NCBI GenBank assembly: GCA_034409565.1
Contig: DAOUMS010000015.1
Location: 1-64,000, forward strand
DNA: 64,000 nt
Direction of reading: 5' to 3'
Source: E44-bin89 sp034409565
GTDB taxonomy: Bacteria > Chloroflexota > Dehalococcoidia > Dehalococcoidales > RBG-16-60-22
Below are positions 61,167-64,000 of the stretch, piece by piece (the stretch's first letter is position 1; every line of letters begins with the position of its first letter). The notes beneath the pieces were generated by a model. The model worked only from the letters and a program-made list of their open reading frames with translations, was not told the DNA's origin and searched no databases. Position numbers and translations under genes: made by a program.

Positions 61167-61904
61167 TCAATACCCGGCGGCCTTAAAATGGCGTTCCTTA
61201 ACCCACCGGGCTATATCTTTTGGCTTGTCAGAGTCAAACATTTTGAACCCTTTGCTGGTCAGTTCTGTCCCCTCTACGGATACTGCCGACAGGCTGTACT
61301 TTTTCTGTCCTTTTGCCGGGTATTTGGGGTTGAGTTCAACGACGGCGGCGCCTCTCTCCAGCGGACCACCCGATGCCGGGCTGGCTGCCAGATAGAAATG
61401 GATTTTGCTCCCCGGTTTAGTCATTGCCTCTATCTGCTGCTGTATCTCTTTCTCGGTGTAAATGGTTATTTTGGGCATGACCCTCTTTTCTTCAAGTTCG
61501 ACCTTCTTTTTGTCTTTATCAAACCAGCCCTCAAAAATTACCAGCTCCGGGTGCTCATCAAGCGACATGTAGTTTTTGACCTTAACCCTTTTAGCCTCTG
61601 CCTCGTGGCTGGCGAAAATCCTGATGTCCTGACCCTTTTCCCCACCTTCTCTTGGGCGCATCACCGCGGATAATCTCCAGACCCAGCCTGTCTCTTTACT
61701 CATTTCTTTAATAAGGTGGTTACCGACTAATTCAGGAATCATTTTGGGCCCGGGCAGTTTTTCCACTTTTCCCGCATCAGCTTTTACTCCCGCTGGTGTC
61801 GCCCCCGCGGAAGTAACCGGTGCCATGCCTATATCAGCCGCACCAGTGTTCGCCGGGCTTACTTCAACAGCAACCTCCACCTGCTTCTTTTTTCTCCAGA
61901 ACAT
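61167..61904 (-). CDS. Hypothetical soluble protein (245 aa)
   Basis: A 245-residue protein with a basic start (MFWRKKKQ), then an Ala/Pro/Gly/Thr-rich low-complexity stretch up to about residue 50, then a compact alpha/beta region of mixed charge. No signal peptide or membrane helix is apparent. AAGGAGG stands ten bases before the ATG. I do not recognise the family. The ordered part may be a protein-protein or nucleic-acid interaction domain. Confidence 0.7.
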   Translation of the reverse strand: MFWRKKKQVEVAVEVSPANTGAADIGMAPVTSAGATPAGVKADAGKVEKLPGPKMIPELVGNHLIKEMSKETGWVWRLSAVMRPREGGEKGQDIRIFASHEAEAKRVKVKNYMSLDEHPELVIFEGWFDKDKKKVELEEKRVMPKITIYTEKEIQQQIEAMTKPGSKIHFYLAASPASGGPLERGAAVVELNPKYPAKGQKKYSLSAVSVEGTELTSKGFKMFDSDKPKDIARWVKERHFKAAGY

Positions 61905-62243
61905 TAACCAAGCCTCCTTATTTATTTTGCTGGCATTCCCCTTGACTTCTATACCATTATCATGTAATATTAATTATGTTTTATAAATGATGTTTTTATT
62001 TTCATGTATTTTAAATCGTTAATCGCATTTTGTCAAGAGGTTTTGGTGTTATTTAGTGAAAATTCTTTGCTGGTTTCGTCAGTTACCTGGCTGGCGCATT
62101 GATTTAGCTATTATCTGAAAAACTACATTTGAAAGCCTGGTAAAAAGGGTTGCATTGCCATGGTTACCTGTGCTATAAAGGTAGACAATATATCCGGCAT
62201 GATTTAATAATGATGATTTATGGTTCCTTTCTTTTAACTGGAT
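61905..62243. other. Intergenic region (339 bases)
   Basis: This AT-rich divergent region holds the start signals for the leftward 245-residue gene and the rightward winged-helix gene. Besides the candidate promoter at 62150-62179 there is TTGACT-17-TAATAT at 61942-61970 on the plus strand, too far upstream to be certain. I see no RNA gene, repeat or coding frame in it. Confidence 0.5.
62150..62179 (+). promoter_or_regulatory. Putative promoter of the winged-helix regulator gene
   Basis: TTGCAT (62150-62155), an 18-base spacer and TATAAA (62174-62179) end about 65 bases before the ATG at 62244. Confidence 0.4.
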
Positions 62244-62543
62244 ATGTCTGAGTGGAAATTTTTAACCAACCATGCCATCGTTCTCAGCTATATTTCAATC
62301 CATCCCCGGATAACCGCCCGGGAGCTAGCCAACGCCATTGGCATCACGGAGAGGGCGACACGTAAAATAATTGCCGACCTGCTTCAGGCTGGATACATAA
62401 GCAAGGAACTGGAGGGAAGGCGCAATCGCTACCACATTAACCCCAACCTGCCACTGCGACATCAGGGACTGGAGGAGACAGCCGTTGGTTATCTCCTCGA
62501 AATACTGGGGTGGAAGAAGCGGGGACGTCCGAGAAAAACATAA
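62244..62543 (+). CDS. Winged-helix (MarR/ArsR-like) transcriptional regulator
   Basis: A 99-residue DNA-binding protein. Helix-turn-helix segments ITARELANAIGITERATRKII (split as ITARELANAIGI and TERATRKII) and the wing SKELEGRRNRYHIN are typical of MarR-like fold proteins; a basic C-terminus (KKRGRPRKT) carries an AT-hook-like GRPRK motif. No ligand-binding domain is attached. It is adjacent to a DUF1648-type membrane protein whose ATG lies directly after its stop, a common pairing of an autoregulated repressor with a membrane protein. Confidence 0.8.
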   Translation: MSEWKFLTNHAIVLSYISIHPRITARELANAIGITERATRKIIADLLQAGYISKELEGRRNRYHINPNLPLRHQGLEETAVGYLLEILGWKKRGRPRKT

Positions 62544-62545
62544 TT

Positions 62546-63016
62546 ATGTCTTTCCGCTGGAGATATATAGTTCTTCCTTTGCTCTTCCTGCTCCTGTCTC
62601 TCGGCCTCACCATTTATTTTTACCCTAGACTTCCGGACGAGGTTGCCTATCATTTCAAAAATGGCCTGCCCGACCGGTGGACAAGCCGCGGCGCTGCCAC
62701 TGCCTGGCTGCTGGTGCCGCAGTGCCTGCTGGCCGGACTCGGTGCCGCCGTTGTCATGGGCATAATCAGGCTTGGAGACCGTTCCCAGACGACCACCAGC
62801 AAACGTGCGGAAACAATGCTCCTGCTCATGGGCAACATGGTCGCCCTGCCGCAGCTCGTCCTCGCCTTTGCAATGCTGGCCATTTTCAGCTACAATTCGT
62901 ACGGGGTATACCTCATGCCTATATGGGTATTCGCCCTGGTTGTCATGGGCCTGGGAGGTATCATCCTGGGAGCACTCTTCTTCCTCGCCATAAAGCAGGC
63001 CCTGGTGAGGAAATAA
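62546..63016 (+). CDS. DUF1648-domain membrane protein
   Basis: A 156-residue membrane protein with a DUF1648-like N-terminus (FYPRLPDEVAYHFKNG, then DRWTSRGAA) and three further hydrophobic helices. The start at ATG 62546 follows the regulator stop by two bases; an alternative in-frame start at 62510 would overlap the regulator. DUF1648 proteins often accompany a winged-helix repressor (as in the SdpI/SdpR pair) and may be immunity or signal-sensing proteins; the comparison is by family only. Confidence 0.8.
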   Translation: MSFRWRYIVLPLLFLLLSLGLTIYFYPRLPDEVAYHFKNGLPDRWTSRGAATAWLLVPQCLLAGLGAAVVMGIIRLGDRSQTTTSKRAETMLLLMGNMVALPQLVLAFAMLAIFSYNSYGVYLMPIWVFALVVMGLGGIILGALFFLAIKQALVRK

Positions 63017-63053
63017 CAATTACCGTGTGACATACATTAGGGAGTAATTTTTA

Positions 63054-64000
63054 ATGGCAGATAAAACACCAGGCAGCGTTACCATGGAGAAGATGGTCTC
63101 GCTCAGCCAGCGCCGAGGCTTCATTTTCCCGAGCAGTGAAATCTACGGCGGACTTTCCAGCTGCTGGGACTACGGGCCGCTGGGGGTGGAATTAAAGAGA
63201 AACGTGAAGCAGGCCTGGTGGCGCGCTGTGGTTCAGGAGCGCGATGACATGGTGGGGCTGGACACCAGCATCCTGATGCATCCCCAGACGTGGGCGGCCA
63301 GCGGCCACCTCGAGCAGTTCACCGACCCGCTGGTGGAATGCAAGCAGTGCCATCTGAGGTGGCGCAGCGATGAGGTTGCCGACAACCACTGTCCCTCCTG
63401 CGGCGGGGAACTGACCGAACCACAGCTGTTCAATCTGATGTTCAAGACCTTCATGGGGCCGGTGGAGGAGGACGCCAGCGTGGTCTACCTGCGACCGGAG
63501 ACGGCGCAGGGTATCTTTGTCAACTTTCAAAACGTGCTCAACACGACGCGGAAGCGGCTGCCCTTCGGTATCGCTCAGACAGGTAAGGCTTTCCGCAATG
63601 AGATAACCACCGGCAACTTTATCTTCCGCAGTCGCGAGTTCGAGCAGATGGAAATCGAGTATTTCGTCCGACCGGAGACAGCGGACGAATGGTTTGATTA
63701 CTGGCTTGAGGAAAGGCGAAAGTGGTACCTGAGCCTCGGCATCAGAGAGGAGAACCTCCGCCTGCGCCCCCACCGCGCTGAAGAACTGGCCCACTACGCC
63801 AAAAAGTGCTTTGACATTGACTACAATTTCCCCATGGGCTGGGCGGAGCTGGAAGGCGTGGCCAACCGCGGCGATTATGACCTGGCACAGCACGCTAAAT
63901 ACAGCGGTAAAGAGATGACCTACTTTGACGAGGGGACCAACGAGCACATCCTGCCCTATATTATTGAACCATCGGCGGGCGTGGACCGCTCCGTGCTGGC
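63054..64000 (+). CDS. glyS: Glycyl-tRNA synthetase, partial (N-terminal part)
   Basis: The frame runs from the ATG at 63054 (AGGGAG upstream) off the right edge without a stop; 315 codons are visible. It is the homodimeric (alpha2) class II glycyl-tRNA synthetase: SQRRGFIFPSSEIYGG and SCWDYGPLGVELK near the N-terminus, a zinc-binding pair CKQC and CPSCGG, motif 2 (FRNEITTGNFIFRSREFEQ), and PSAGVDRS at the end. The anticodon-binding domain lies beyond the window. Not the alpha2beta2 form. Confidence 0.95.
   Translation, partial: MADKTPGSVTMEKMVSLSQRRGFIFPSSEIYGGLSSCWDYGPLGVELKRNVKQAWWRAVVQERDDMVGLDTSILMHPQTWAASGHLEQFTDPLVECKQCHLRWRSDEVADNHCPSCGGELTEPQLFNLMFKTFMGPVEEDASVVYLRPETAQGIFVNFQNVLNTTRKRLPFGIAQTGKAFRNEITTGNFIFRSREFEQMEIEYFVRPETADEWFDYWLEERRKWYLSLGIREENLRLRPHRAEELAHYAKKCFDIDYNFPMGWAELEGVANRGDYDLAQHAKYSGKEMTYFDEGTNEHILPYIIEPSAGVDRSVL

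Overview
The window is a high-GC bacterial chromosome segment of an anaerobe with a tetrahydrofolate-type Wood-Ljungdahl (reductive acetyl-CoA) pathway. Between 2.7 and 24.8 kb, plus 53.9 to 57.8 kb, it carries formate dehydrogenase, formate-THF ligase, FolD, methylene-THF reductase (MetF/MetV), methyltransferase AcsE, both corrinoid iron-sulfur protein subunits, CO dehydrogenase, acetyl-CoA synthase, a RACo-type corrinoid activator and two CooC-type nickel ATPases. Use of folate enzymes and the bacterial form of AcsB (N-terminal CODH-contact domain present) points to Bacteria. An uncultured Chloroflexota/Dehalococcoidia-like sediment acetogen or CO2 fixer is my best guess, but this is inference; no rRNA or ribosomal protein is present to confirm it.

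Layout. 1-1.44 kb: an AT-rich patch unlike the rest, with one apparently frameshifted gene and two tiny translationally coupled genes. 1.59-2.56 kb: an HtpX-like membrane protease with an embedded EF-hand loop. 2.7-24.8 kb: one long, tightly spaced co-directional run. It opens at a good sigma-70-like promoter (2589-2617) and ends with a four-subunit formate dehydrogenase. The catalytic subunit is a selenoprotein: its reading frame passes through UGA at 23055-23057, followed at the right distance by a bacterial SECIS hairpin. Its partners are NuoE-like, NuoF-like and a NuoG/GltD fusion, giving two pyridine-nucleotide flavin sites. An MFS transporter and a large CARDB-repeat surface protein follow.

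29-48 kb: a catabolic-looking island of aldolases, dehydrogenases and thiamine-diphosphate enzymes. It includes an HpaI-type aldolase, a D-2-hydroxyacid dehydrogenase, a tandem pair of small unknown proteins, a zinc alcohol dehydrogenase, three tandem mosaic SDRs, E1 alpha/beta without E2/E3, a split transketolase, a 3-hydroxyisobutyrate dehydrogenase-like enzyme, an amidase, a further SDR and zinc dehydrogenase, an LsrF-like aldolase, an iron alcohol dehydrogenase and a 6PGDH-C-like oxidoreductase. The content suggests breakdown of an unusual sugar or sugar acid; the substrate cannot be read from the sequence.

48-53 kb: a B12-binding radical SAM protein with a glycosyltransferase, a surface protein behind a near-consensus promoter, a small coiled-coil membrane protein and QueA. 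53.9-57.8 kb (minus strand): a methylene-THF reductase operon in which MetF and MetV are encoded directly behind a three-subunit NuoE/F/G-like diaphorase, suggesting NAD(P)H-coupled methyl-branch reduction. 58-64 kb: SurE, AcpS, an OFA-type MFS transporter, several small unknown genes including a 21-residue basic peptide with a perfect ribosome binding site, a winged-helix regulator with a DUF1648-type membrane protein, and the start of glycyl-tRNA synthetase, cut by the window edge.

Together, the formate dehydrogenase makes formate from CO2, Fhs/FolD/MetFV reduce it to methyl-THF, AcsE passes the methyl to AcsCD, and AcsA/AcsB join it with CO to give acetyl-CoA. The CooC and RACo proteins mature and repair the metal centres.
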